From NCBI GenBank assembly GCA_003278765.1, contig QCDK01000010.1:1-33198 (forward strand): 33,198 bases of DNA, in the 5' to 3' direction. Both the position numbers and the translations under genes were made by a program. Position 1 is the first letter of the stretch. Every line of letters begins with the position of its first letter. Under the pieces are notes generated by a model. It saw only the letters and a program-made list of their open reading frames with translations. It had not been told where the DNA came from and ran no database searches. Below, one piece after another: positions 1-7,741 of the stretch. Origin of the DNA: Prochlorococcus sp. AG-355-G23. GTDB lineage: Bacteria > Cyanobacteriota > Cyanobacteriia > PCC-6307 > Cyanobiaceae.

Positions 1-129
1 TATAAATTCTGAAAAAATACCAAAAGAAAAAAATAAAAAAATAAAGAAATTAGAAAAGCAAGAAAATTTTATTGAAAATCAAAAGGATATAAATTCTGAA
101 AAAATACCAAAAGAAAAAAATAAAAAAAT
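1..129. repeat. 87-bp period direct repeat inside the Lys-rich gene
   Basis: Bases 1-42 recur identically at 88-129, a period of 87 bp (29 codons, in frame). The array probably continues to the left of the window. Confidence 0.8.
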
Positions 130-319
130 TAAGAAGTCTAGAAAAAGAAGAAATAATGATCTCCAATCTTACAAAATAATATTCATCTTAAAAGATGTAG
201 ATCCAAAAGACCCTACTGAAGAGTTAAGTTCCATTTTAAGTAATTCTGATGTAAATTTTGAAATAGAAAAGATTGAACGTATCTTAGATTCAAAAAATAA
301 AAGTATGAATAAAAATTAA
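2..319 (+). CDS. C-terminal part of a lysine-rich repeat protein, function unknown
   Basis: The reading frame is open from the window edge to TAA at 317-319 and gives 105 residues; the start lies outside the window. The first ~50 residues are almost entirely Lys, Glu, Asn and Ile and contain two copies of a segment around NSEKIPKEKNKKIKK, 29 residues apart, then a basic patch (KKSRKRRNN). The last ~55 residues look like a small folded domain (YKIIFILKDVDPKDPTEEL...). It lies 20 bp upstream of the DUF2232 gene on the same strand, so the two may be co-transcribed. I do not recognise the family. The basic low-complexity part suggests a flexible linker or a nucleic-acid- or membrane-surface-binding segment, but that is inference. 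Confidence 0.7.
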   Translation: MNSEKIPKEKNKKIKKLEKQENFIENQKDINSEKIPKEKNKKIKKSRKRRNNDLQSYKIIFILKDVDPKDPTEELSSILSNSDVNFEIEKIERILDSKNKSMNKN

Positions 320-339
320 TTAAAAACATTTAACAAAAA

Positions 340-978
340 ATGAAAATAACAACAAAAACTGAAGCATTAAATATTGTTGAGACCTCTTATTTAGCATCTC
401 TTTCGTCTTTATTTTGGGTTGCATTATATTATTTGCCAATTGGAGGAGCTTTATTAAGGTTGATTTTACCTCTCCCAATAATCCTCTTGCACTTGAGAAG
501 AGGAACTAAAACTGCATTAGAAGGACTCCTAATACAATTTCTACTTTTATTCATTATTATGGGTCCTGTTAGAGGAACTTTATTTTTATTTCCTTATGGA
601 ATCTTGGCTTTTTGGTTGGGATGGTCTTGGTTTAGAAAAAAAACTTGGAAATTTAGCTTAACTATAGGAGTTATTATTGGAACTATTGGCTTTTTCCTGC
701 GAGTAATAGCATTATCTACATTGGTTGGTGATAATCTTTGGGTGTTAATTACAAGAGCAAGTTATAGTCTACTAGAAAAGTTCATTGGATTATTAAATTT
801 ACCTTTTTCCCCCTCAATTTTAAGTATCCAATTAGGCGCAATTTTTTTAATAATTTTTCAAGAAATAGTTTATGTTTTAACGGTACATGTAGTTGCATAT
901 TCTCTGTTCCCAAGATTTAAATTAAATATCCCAGATCCTCCAAGATTATTAAATAGTTTAGTTGATTTAAATAATTGA
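340..978 (+). CDS. DUF2232 family integral membrane protein
   Basis: A 212-aa, very hydrophobic protein with about five or six predicted membrane segments and short basic loops (LRRGTKT, WFRKKTWK). Length and character fit the cyanobacterial DUF2232 family, which is poorly characterised; in other bacteria such proteins resemble small-molecule or vitamin transporter membrane components. It starts at the ATG at 340, 20 bp after the upstream gene, and ends 12 bp before the CobT-like gene, so it probably belongs to a plus-strand operon. A link to cobamide metabolism can be guessed from this neighbour but nothing in the protein proves it. Confidence 0.7.
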   Translation: MKITTKTEALNIVETSYLASLSSLFWVALYYLPIGGALLRLILPLPIILLHLRRGTKTALEGLLIQFLLLFIIMGPVRGTLFLFPYGILAFWLGWSWFRKKTWKFSLTIGVIIGTIGFFLRVIALSTLVGDNLWVLITRASYSLLEKFIGLLNLPFSPSILSIQLGAIFLIIFQEIVYVLTVHVVAYSLFPRFKLNIPDPPRLLNSLVDLNN

Positions 979-990
979 AAAAAATAAAAA

Positions 991-2148
991 ATGTATAGTA
1001 AAGAATTAGGAATAAAATTTTTTGGTAATGAATCCAATAAAAAAAGACAAATTAAAAAATTTGAATTATTGAAAAAGAATATTAAGAATTTTAAAATATT
1101 TCTTGTAATTGCAGGCACTAATACATCTCAAATTCCAGGAATTTCCGCTGCAGGTATTAATGCAAAATCAAGGCGAACAACTGCCCTTGCAGATGCCGAA
1201 TTTTTTCTTGAGGGTGCTTCAAAAGATCATAAATATAAATTGCCTCTTCTCAATGCAGGAGTAACTCCTGCCCTAATCAGTCATGTTTGTTTGAAGCTTA
1301 TAAATATTTATCCAGTTATTGTTCCTCTGGGATTAGGAGCGAAGCCTTATTTTAATCATTTGGTTGTAGAAGAAAGAAATTTGGGCCCATCAAATTGCCT
1401 TACTACTGGAAAATCGATGACTAAAGAGAGAGTTTTAAACCTCTATGAAAAAGGTCTTGCAATAGGAAAATCCTTAAAACAACCGGTTTTAATTTCTGAA
1501 TCTGTACCCGGAGGTACCACAACTGCTCAGGCTGTAATGGAAGCTTTTGGTTTGCAGGTATCTAATTTAGTAGGTAGTAGTTTATTTAAAGCTCCAAGAG
1601 AATTAAGAAAAAAAGTAGTTGAAAGAGGACTTTTCAATGCAAATTTCAAGGCTGATTTCGACTCTTTTGATGTTGTCGCGGCGGTAGGTGATCCTTTCCA
1701 AGTTTTCTCAATGGGTCTTCTAATTGGTGCTAGGTTAGCAAAACAACCTGTAATTTTGTCTGGAGGAAGTCAGATGATAGCGGTCATTTTGCTTGTTTTA
1801 GAATTTTTAGATGAAAAAAATAAAGTTGAATTTATTGAAGATGTTTTTGTTGCGACAACTGGGTGGCTTGTGAAAGATAATTCTCTTAATGATTTAGTAA
1901 ATCTAATAAATGAAAAATATGATGTCAAATTATTAGGATTAGCCAGTCCTTTAAATTTCAAATCTTCGAAATACAAAGAATTGAAGGATTATGAATTAGG
2001 TCATGTAAAAGAAGGTGTAGGTGCTGGTGGAATATCATTGCTTGCTTTCTTAGATGGATTTAAAAATGAAGAAATAGTTTCATTGTGTCAACAAAATCTG
2101 GCAATGATGAAGAGCCAAGGTCAAATTTCTTTAGAGAAGGATTGTTGA
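991..2148 (+). CDS. cobT: CobT-like phosphoribosyltransferase family protein (TIGR00303)
   Basis: The 385-aa protein resembles the cyanobacterial/archaeal TIGR00303 family, distantly related to nicotinate-nucleotide:dimethylbenzimidazole phosphoribosyltransferase (CobT), which activates the lower ligand of cobamides. Supporting segments are the N-terminal NTSQIPGISAAG region, the central SESVPGGTTTAQAVMEAFG stretch, AAVGDPFQVFSMGLLIGA, the PVILSGGSQM segment and a Gly-rich C-terminus (GVGAGGISLLAFLDG). Picocyanobacteria make pseudocobalamin with adenine as lower ligand, so the substrate may not be dimethylbenzimidazole. The stop codon TGA (2146-2148) directly abuts the ATG of the next gene, which indicates translational coupling. 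The symbol is by family; the exact reaction is not shown by sequence. Confidence 0.75.
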   Translation: MYSKELGIKFFGNESNKKRQIKKFELLKKNIKNFKIFLVIAGTNTSQIPGISAAGINAKSRRTTALADAEFFLEGASKDHKYKLPLLNAGVTPALISHVCLKLINIYPVIVPLGLGAKPYFNHLVVEERNLGPSNCLTTGKSMTKERVLNLYEKGLAIGKSLKQPVLISESVPGGTTTAQAVMEAFGLQVSNLVGSSLFKAPRELRKKVVERGLFNANFKADFDSFDVVAAVGDPFQVFSMGLLIGARLAKQPVILSGGSQMIAVILLVLEFLDEKNKVEFIEDVFVATTGWLVKDNSLNDLVNLINEKYDVKLLGLASPLNFKSSKYKELKDYELGHVKEGVGAGGISLLAFLDGFKNEEIVSLCQQNLAMMKSQGQISLEKDC

Positions 2149-3147
2149 ATGTTTTCAAAATTTGCAACCAGAAGAGAATTTTTAAATTATGGTAAGCTTT
2201 CTCTTTTATTTTTCTTAAACTCCTGCAGTAATCTACCTAATAAAGTAAAAATTGCATTAGAAAATTCTTTTTATCCAAAATCTTTTAAAGATACTATTCC
2301 AAAAGATTGGAAGCAGGAAAAAATTAATTTTGAAAATATTCGGCTACAAAAAAATAGAAACACTATTTTAAATTCTGACTTTACTTTAATAAATGATGGA
2401 TGGATTTCTAATATAGATTTCTCAGAATTTGAAAAAATAAATGAATATGCACTGTTCGAAAATTTGGATAAGAGATCGATAGATTTTTTGGGGAGCTTTA
2501 ATCAAAATCAGAGGAGTAAATTATTTCCTATTGGCGTAGTACCCTATACAATTATCATTAAAAATAATAAAGAATTAATAAATACAGCAAGAACATCTTG
2601 GGATTTTCTTCTTTCTAAAAAATTAACTGGGAAAATTATTTTTCCACAAAGTCCCAGAATAATATTGTCAATTGCTCAAAAAATTAATTCATCTAATTCT
2701 TTAAAAAAACTCAAAAGCCAAGCGATGTTATTTGATGATAAAAATATGCTCAATTGGTTGATTAATTCTGATGCTATTGTTGCAATAGTTCCTTATAGTC
2801 TTTGTTCAAAATATTTAAAAATAGATCCAAGGCTTTCTTTAGTTTTCCCAAGCCAAGGCGTACCTTTGATGTGGCATTTTCTACTTAGTCGATCAAATCT
2901 AAATAATGCAATTTTAATTAAATGGATTAAATCTTTAGAAAATAAATCAATAGTAGATAAATTAGTAAGCCAGGGTTGGTATCTCCCATTCAATACTGAT
3001 TATTTGCAAAGTAAATATAAAACTGAAATGTTCCCCATCTCTGGACCTTCTGAAAAATGTTGGGAAAATAGTTGGTCTTTCCCTTTACTAACAAATGAAC
3101 AAAAAATTAATCTTAAAAATATATGGAATGAATCCTTATCCCCATAA
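2149..3147 (+). CDS. orphan extracellular solute-binding lipoprotein (PotD-like)
   Basis: A 332-aa protein with a twin-arginine-like N-terminus (RREFL, residues 8-12), a hydrophobic stretch (LSLLFFL) and a lipobox with Cys26 (LNSC), so it is probably an exported lipoprotein. The rest has the character of a two-lobed periplasmic binding protein: FPIGVVPYTIIIKN resembles the hinge of polyamine/iron-binding proteins, and the C-terminus carries GWYLPFNTDY. The overall similarity to PotD-type proteins is weak. No permease or ATPase gene is adjacent. It starts immediately after the CobT-like stop codon and its 3' end overlaps the convergent aldo/keto reductase gene by 12 bp. The ligand is unknown. 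Confidence 0.6.
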   Translation: MFSKFATRREFLNYGKLSLLFFLNSCSNLPNKVKIALENSFYPKSFKDTIPKDWKQEKINFENIRLQKNRNTILNSDFTLINDGWISNIDFSEFEKINEYALFENLDKRSIDFLGSFNQNQRSKLFPIGVVPYTIIIKNNKELINTARTSWDFLLSKKLTGKIIFPQSPRIILSIAQKINSSNSLKKLKSQAMLFDDKNMLNWLINSDAIVAIVPYSLCSKYLKIDPRLSLVFPSQGVPLMWHFLLSRSNLNNAILIKWIKSLENKSIVDKLVSQGWYLPFNTDYLQSKYKTEMFPISGPSEKCWENSWSFPLLTNEQKINLKNIWNESLSP

Positions 3148-4278
3148 TCTTTTTGTAGGATTTTCAATTAATAAGTTATGAGTTTCCTTTAATAAATTTG
3201 GTATATCTAATTTACTAGGACATTTAGGTACACATTCATTACATTCTTGACAAAATGAGGAATTTTTTTCTTCCCACCAGTGGCCGGCTTTTCCTATCAA
3301 ATTGTATCTTTCTTTTGAAAATTCTAATTGGCCATAACCAACAGATATATTTCTTAAACGAAGTATTTCTGGAATAGGCACTTCATTTGGACAAGGAAGA
3401 CAAGATCTACATTGTTCACATTTGGTTGAGTTTAATCTTTCATTAGAAACTTCCTCAATTTTATTAAGGGCGCTTTTTTCAAGTTTTGTAAGCTTCTTGA
3501 TTGAGTTTCTAAGTTTATGCGCAAATTCAAAATCTTTTTTGTTTGTCGCCCCCAAGGATAAAGTTGTAATGCCTTTTGCCAGAAGAAATCGATACGCTAA
3601 TTCTAATGGATGAAAAGGCTTAGAGGCCTCTATCAAAATATCACTTGGAGAATATAATCTACCGCCTTTATCTGCAGGTGATATTGCTAAAACTCCCATA
3701 CCTTTTTTTATAGCTTCCTCTGCTAAAGCAATCTTAGATTGATCTAAATAATGTAAATGAAGACTACAAAAAGTAAAAACTTCACAGTTAATTGCATCTT
3801 TAATTAGTGAATAACTTCCGTGAGAACTAAAACCGACTTGATCAACTAGTTTCTTCTCAAGTATCCAAGATATAAATTTCTTACCCTCTCCAGCAAGAAC
3901 CCAATCTAGATGTTGTTTTAAGTTGAGTCCGTGAATTGCAAGATTATTAATTTTCTCGCGATTTAAATTTTTAAGAGACTTTTTAAAATTATTTTTTAAA
4001 AAGTCAAAATCACCCTTAGGTAAAACTTTGGAAGTAATCACCCAATTTTTTTCTTTTATATTTTCTTCTATGGCTAATTTTTTTATTGAATTTCCAATAA
4101 GTGATTCAGCATCACCATAAGTGGGTGCTGTTTCTATGTGATTAATTCCCACATAATATGCATTTTTTACTATGTTATACATTTTTTCGAGACTTTCGGT
4201 TGCTCGCATTGTCCCTAAAGTGAATAAGCTCACTTTCGCTCCTCTACCAAATGATCTTTTTTGTGAATTAATAATCAT
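3136..4278 (-). CDS. aldo/keto reductase with C-terminal [4Fe-4S] ferredoxin domain
   Basis: The 380-aa protein begins with an aldo/keto reductase TIM barrel (COG1453 type). The usual tetrad is seen as Glu in HIETAPTYG (Glu where many members have Asp), Tyr of the same motif, Lys in WVITSKVLP and His in NLAIHGLN. The C-terminal ~90 residues carry two Cys clusters, CEQCRSCLPCPNEVPIP and CQECNECVPKCP, expected to bind iron-sulfur clusters, so electrons may come from or go to ferredoxin. The substrate is unknown. It starts at the ATG at 4278 and is transcribed alone, divergent from riboflavin synthase and overlapping the lipoprotein gene tail by 12 bp. Confidence 0.85.
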   Translation of the reverse strand: MIINSQKRSFGRGAKVSLFTLGTMRATESLEKMYNIVKNAYYVGINHIETAPTYGDAESLIGNSIKKLAIEENIKEKNWVITSKVLPKGDFDFLKNNFKKSLKNLNREKINNLAIHGLNLKQHLDWVLAGEGKKFISWILEKKLVDQVGFSSHGSYSLIKDAINCEVFTFCSLHLHYLDQSKIALAEEAIKKGMGVLAISPADKGGRLYSPSDILIEASKPFHPLELAYRFLLAKGITTLSLGATNKKDFEFAHKLRNSIKKLTKLEKSALNKIEEVSNERLNSTKCEQCRSCLPCPNEVPIPEILRLRNISVGYGQLEFSKERYNLIGKAGHWWEEKNSSFCQECNECVPKCPSKLDIPNLLKETHNLLIENPTKRLWG

Positions 4279-4390
4279 CTAAATATGATCAATTTCTTTT
4301 TATTTACTCTTCAATTTATTTATAGTTGAAAATTATTTAAAGTAAATTAAAGTAAATACAAAATTTTGCAAAAATATTTTTCTTAAATCT

Positions 4391-5044
4391 ATGTTTACAG
4401 GAATAATTCAATCAGTTGGAAAACTAAGACAAGAAAAAAATATTTTAGAAATTGAAATTCTGGATAATTTATTTGATATGGCAATCGGTGACAGCATAGC
4501 TGTTGATGGAATTTGTTTGACTGTTAAAGATATTTTTCAAAATAAATTTACTGTTGATGTTAGTGAGGAGACATTAAAAAAAACAACTTTAGGAGTAAAG
4601 TCGAACTTGAATCAGATTGTTAATTTGGAGCCTGCTCTTAGGGTGTCTGACCGTCTAGGAGGGCATATAGTCAGCGGACATGTCGATGGCCTTGGGACAG
4701 TTGAGAATATAGAAAAATTAGAGAAATCTTGGCTCTTATCAATAAAGTGGAAAAATAATAATTTTTCAAAATATGTAGTTAATAAAGGGAGTATTTGTGT
4801 AAATGGAATAAGTCTTACGATTGCAAAATATGAGCGGGAAGGAGAAATATTTACTATTGCGATAATTCCTCATACTTGGCATAACACAAATCTGAATAAA
4901 TTAAATATCGGTGACAGCGTAAACCTTGAGGCAGATGCACTAATTAAATATGTAGAGAAATTACTTTTATTTAATAAAAATAGTAATCAAGATTTATCTT
5001 CTAATAATATTTCTTCCGAGTGGCTTAAAGAAAACGGTTGGTAA
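4391..5044 (+). CDS. ribE: riboflavin synthase
   Basis: A 217-aa protein of the usual length, built of two similar lumazine-binding halves. The first starts MFTGIIQSVG and contains IAVDGICLTV; the linker carries GGHIVSGHVDGLG; the second half repeats SICVNGISLTIA and ends with GDSVNLEADALIKYVE. It catalyses dismutation of two 6,7-dimethyl-8-ribityllumazine molecules to riboflavin in the cytosol. The start is the ATG at 4391, directly before the conserved MFTG. No FMN riboswitch is visible in the 112-bp AT-rich upstream gap. The gene ends 10 bp before the convergent cyAbrB gene. Some nomenclatures call it ribC. Confidence 0.95.
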   Translation: MFTGIIQSVGKLRQEKNILEIEILDNLFDMAIGDSIAVDGICLTVKDIFQNKFTVDVSEETLKKTTLGVKSNLNQIVNLEPALRVSDRLGGHIVSGHVDGLGTVENIEKLEKSWLLSIKWKNNNFSKYVVNKGSICVNGISLTIAKYEREGEIFTIAIIPHTWHNTNLNKLNIGDSVNLEADALIKYVEKLLLFNKNSNQDLSSNNISSEWLKENGW

Positions 5045-5054
5045 AATATATTTT

Positions 5055-5408
5055 TTAATTTAATGGAATCAGATAAATTGTTTTTGACTCTTTTTTAAGA
5101 TCGATTTTAAATTCCTGACCAGGTTCTAAACCTAATTTTTTGGTGTAGGCATGACCAATTAATAAGTTCCCATTGCCATGAACTTTAGTTTTGAATTCTG
5201 TCTGTCTGCCTCTTGAAGCTTTATTACCATTTTTCCCTAAACGACCCTTTCCTATTTTGTAACCCTTAGCTTCGATAAGCGCCCTATAAAAACTTTTTCT
5301 TAAGATTCTTCCACTTGGACCTACGTACCCACAACCTTTTGCTATCTGATCTTCAGATTTTTTACTTAATAACTTTGCTTTTTCAAGAAGTTCTTTTCCT
5401 TCTAGCAT
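5055..5408 (-). CDS. cyAbrB family transcriptional regulator
   Basis: A 117-aa protein of the cyanobacteria-specific AbrB class. The N-terminal half carries GCGYVGPSGRILRKSFYRAL and a basic stretch GKGRLGKNGNKASRGRQ; the C-terminal half is an AbrB-like swapped-hairpin DNA-binding domain (FKTKVHGNGNLLIGHAYTKKLGLEPG). In other cyanobacteria these proteins adjust carbon/nitrogen and redox gene expression. The gene is monocistronic, converging with ribE, and sits downstream of the oxidase operon on the same strand. A perfect TATAAT lies 17 bp upstream of the ATG. Whether this is the cyAbrB1 or cyAbrB2 type is not decided here. Confidence 0.9.
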   Translation of the reverse strand: MLEGKELLEKAKLLSKKSEDQIAKGCGYVGPSGRILRKSFYRALIEAKGYKIGKGRLGKNGNKASRGRQTEFKTKVHGNGNLLIGHAYTKKLGLEPGQEFKIDLKKESKTIYLIPLN

Positions 5409-5425
5409 TATCTGACAAATTCATA

Positions 5426-5431
5426 ATTATA
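5426..5431 (-). promoter_or_regulatory. candidate -10 box of the cyAbrB gene
   Basis: TATAAT on the minus strand, 17 bp upstream of the cyAbrB ATG, predicting a leader of about 10 nt. No convincing -35 hexamer is seen at the standard spacing. Confidence 0.45.
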
Positions 5432-5506
5432 TATTCTTACTAAAAAGGAGAACTGTGGCAATATAAATTAATAAAAAATATATTTAATTTTTGAAATTTA
5501 GTTTTT

Positions 5507-6109
5507 TTACAAAAGATACAAAATAATAAATAAAACAACCCATATTCCATCTACAAAATGCCAGTACAATTCAACAGCTTCCAATGGAAACATATTTTGA
5601 CTGGTTAATCTTCCGCCATTGATTCTCGACTGCCACGCAATAATTAAAATCATTAAAGTGCCTAAGGTAACATGTAATCCATGAAAACCAGTAAGAGCAT
5701 AAAAAGTACTTGCAAATAAATTATCGGTTAATCCAAAAGGTAAATGAAAATATTCAAATAATTGACATATTAAAAATATAATTCCAAGAAAAGCAGTAAA
5801 AAATAACCATTTTTGCGAATCTGAGTTTTTATCTTTTAAAAGTGCTTTGCCTGCTTTATGGAAAGTTGCACTACTAACAAGTAACAAAATTGTATTGAGA
5901 GTAGGTATTGGTAGTTCTAATTCATAAATAGCACCATCTGGTAAAGGATTTACTGCTTTATAAGTTAAATAAGCAGCAAAGAATCCAGCAAAAGTCATTC
6001 CGTCCGCAATTAGGAAAGTTATAAGACCAAACATTCTGAAGTCTTCATGTGTTTCATTAACTTCAGAATTATTTTTTTGAATTTCTTTTGAGCTATCTAT
6101 TGTTGTCAT
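5507..6109 (-). CDS. ctaE: cytochrome c oxidase subunit III
   Basis: A 200-aa hydrophobic protein with five membrane segments, the short form of CoxC lacking the first two helices of the seven-helix version. Recognisable family features are FGLITFLIADGMTFAGFFAAYL, the FYALTGFHGLHVTLGT helix and the C-terminal PLEAVELYWHFVDGIWVVLF. It is the third core subunit of the aa3-type respiratory oxidase. It lies 6 bp downstream of ctaD and is the last gene of ctaC-ctaD-ctaE. Confidence 0.95.
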   Translation of the reverse strand: MTTIDSSKEIQKNNSEVNETHEDFRMFGLITFLIADGMTFAGFFAAYLTYKAVNPLPDGAIYELELPIPTLNTILLLVSSATFHKAGKALLKDKNSDSQKWLFFTAFLGIIFLICQLFEYFHLPFGLTDNLFASTFYALTGFHGLHVTLGTLMILIIAWQSRINGGRLTSQNMFPLEAVELYWHFVDGIWVVLFIILYLL

Positions 6110-6115
6110 ATGTTT

Positions 6116-7741
6116 TTATTTCTGTTCAGAAATTTCTTTACCATAACCATATGGTTCTTCAACTAATGGAGCTTCTCCTTCCCAATTCTCAACTGGAGGT
6201 GGAGAAGATGTTAACCATTCAGGTGTAAGAGCATTCCAAGGGTTATCACCAGCATTTTTTCCATTTCTTACACTAAGGAATACGTTTATTATAAAAGGAA
6301 TTGTACTTATAGCCATCAAAAGAGCCCCAAGGCTACTAATTTGATTAACAAACTGGAATTGAGGATCATATTCTGCAACTCTTCTTGGCATTCCATTTAA
6401 ACCAAGCCAATGTTGAGGAGCAAAGCACAAGTTAAATCCAATAAAAGTAATGATAAAGTGTAAAATTCCTAATTTTTCATTGAGCATTTTCCCAGCTACT
6501 TTGGGGAACCAATGATAAATGGAAGAGAAAATAATAAAAACAGTCCCTCCATAAACTATGTAATGAAAATGGGCTACAACGAAGTAGGTATCATGTACGT
6601 GAATATCAAAAGGTACCTGCGCCAAAGCAACTCCTGTAATACCTCCAAAAACAAAATTTATAATAAATCCGCAAGAGAATAACATTGCACTATTGATGGA
6701 AATTCTACCTCCCCATAATGTTGCAACCCAATTGAAAAATTTTATACCTGTTGGAACAGCAATAAATGCTGTGGCGATAGTAAAGAATAATCTCATCCAA
6801 GGGGGCGTCCCACTCGTAAACATATGATGCGCCCAAACAACTAAACCTAAAACTACTATCCCCATTATTGAAAAAACCATTGTTGTATATCCAAAAAGTG
6901 GTTTTCTTGCATGTACAGGAAGTATTTCACTAACTAAACCAAAGGCAGGAAGGACCATAATGTATACAGCTGGATGAGAATAAAACCAAAATAAATGCTG
7001 ATAAACTACGACATTGCCACCTAAAACAGGATTGAAAAAACCTGTATTAGCAATGATATCGAAGCTAAGTAGAATTAAAGTGCCTGCTAAAACAGGAGTT
7101 GACAAAACAACTAATAGACTTGTTCCAAGCATTGCCCAACAATACATTGGCAATTGCATAAGTTTTAATCCTGGTCTTCTTAGTTTGATAATGGTCGCGA
7201 TAAAGTTTATTCCACCAAATATAGAACTGCCTCCAAGTAATAGAACGCTCAGAATCCAAATAATTTGTCCAGATTGAGGAGTAGTTATGCTCAAAGGAGG
7301 ATAAGCCGTCCATCCAGCCTGAGCAGCACCCTCAACAAAATAGCTTGCAACCAGCATCAAACCTGAAGGAGGAATTAACCAAAAAGCAACGGCATTTAAT
7401 CTTGGGAATGCCATATCTCTTGCACCTACATAAAATGGAATTAAATAATTTCCAAAAGCACCATTAACTACAGGAACTATCCAAAGGAATATCATTATTG
7501 TTCCATGTAGAGTTAAAACTTGGTTATAAACATCTCTCGGCATAAAGTCAGACATTGGACTAGCTAGTTCAATTCTTATAGCGCTTGCTAAGGTTCCTCC
7601 TATTAAATAGAAAAGAAAACCGCAGACTAAGTATTGTATCCCAATTACTTTATGATCAAGGCTAAAACTAAAGTATCTAAGCCAGCCTTTAGGTTGAAGG
7701 CTTTCATTATTAGTCTTTTGTGGATCAATTGATATTGTCAT
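6116..7741 (-). CDS. ctaD: cytochrome c oxidase subunit I, A2-type
   Basis: The 541-aa heme-copper core subunit has about 12 membrane helices. Metal ligands are visible: His79 (TLHGT) and His393 for heme a, His391 (VAHFHY) for heme a3, and His256 (YSHPAVY), His305 and His306 (WAHHMF) for CuB, with Tyr260 as the cross-linked tyrosine. D-channel Asp109 (GARDMAFPRLN) and K-channel Lys334 (VPTGIKFFNW) are kept. The gating glutamate of A1-type enzymes (HPEVY) is absent and replaced by the YS...HPAVY signature of A2-type enzymes. It reduces O2 to water with electrons from cytochrome c or plastocyanin. The ATG overlaps the ctaC stop by 4 bp (ATGA). Confidence 0.97.
   Translation of the reverse strand: MTISIDPQKTNNESLQPKGWLRYFSFSLDHKVIGIQYLVCGFLFYLIGGTLASAIRIELASPMSDFMPRDVYNQVLTLHGTIMIFLWIVPVVNGAFGNYLIPFYVGARDMAFPRLNAVAFWLIPPSGLMLVASYFVEGAAQAGWTAYPPLSITTPQSGQIIWILSVLLLGGSSIFGGINFIATIIKLRRPGLKLMQLPMYCWAMLGTSLLVVLSTPVLAGTLILLSFDIIANTGFFNPVLGGNVVVYQHLFWFYSHPAVYIMVLPAFGLVSEILPVHARKPLFGYTTMVFSIMGIVVLGLVVWAHHMFTSGTPPWMRLFFTIATAFIAVPTGIKFFNWVATLWGGRISINSAMLFSCGFIINFVFGGITGVALAQVPFDIHVHDTYFVVAHFHYIVYGGTVFIIFSSIYHWFPKVAGKMLNEKLGILHFIITFIGFNLCFAPQHWLGLNGMPRRVAEYDPQFQFVNQISSLGALLMAISTIPFIINVFLSVRNGKNAGDNPWNALTPEWLTSSPPPVENWEGEAPLVEEPYGYGKEISEQK

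Noticed and set aside
870..1118. Minus-strand open frame across the DUF2232/CobT-like junction
   Set aside because: It is antisense to two real genes with Phe/Leu/Asn-rich translation typical of AT-rich shadow frames.
4279..4390. FMN riboswitch upstream of ribE
   Set aside because: The gap is short and AT-rich, with none of the conserved RFN helices or GGGxC-type blocks.
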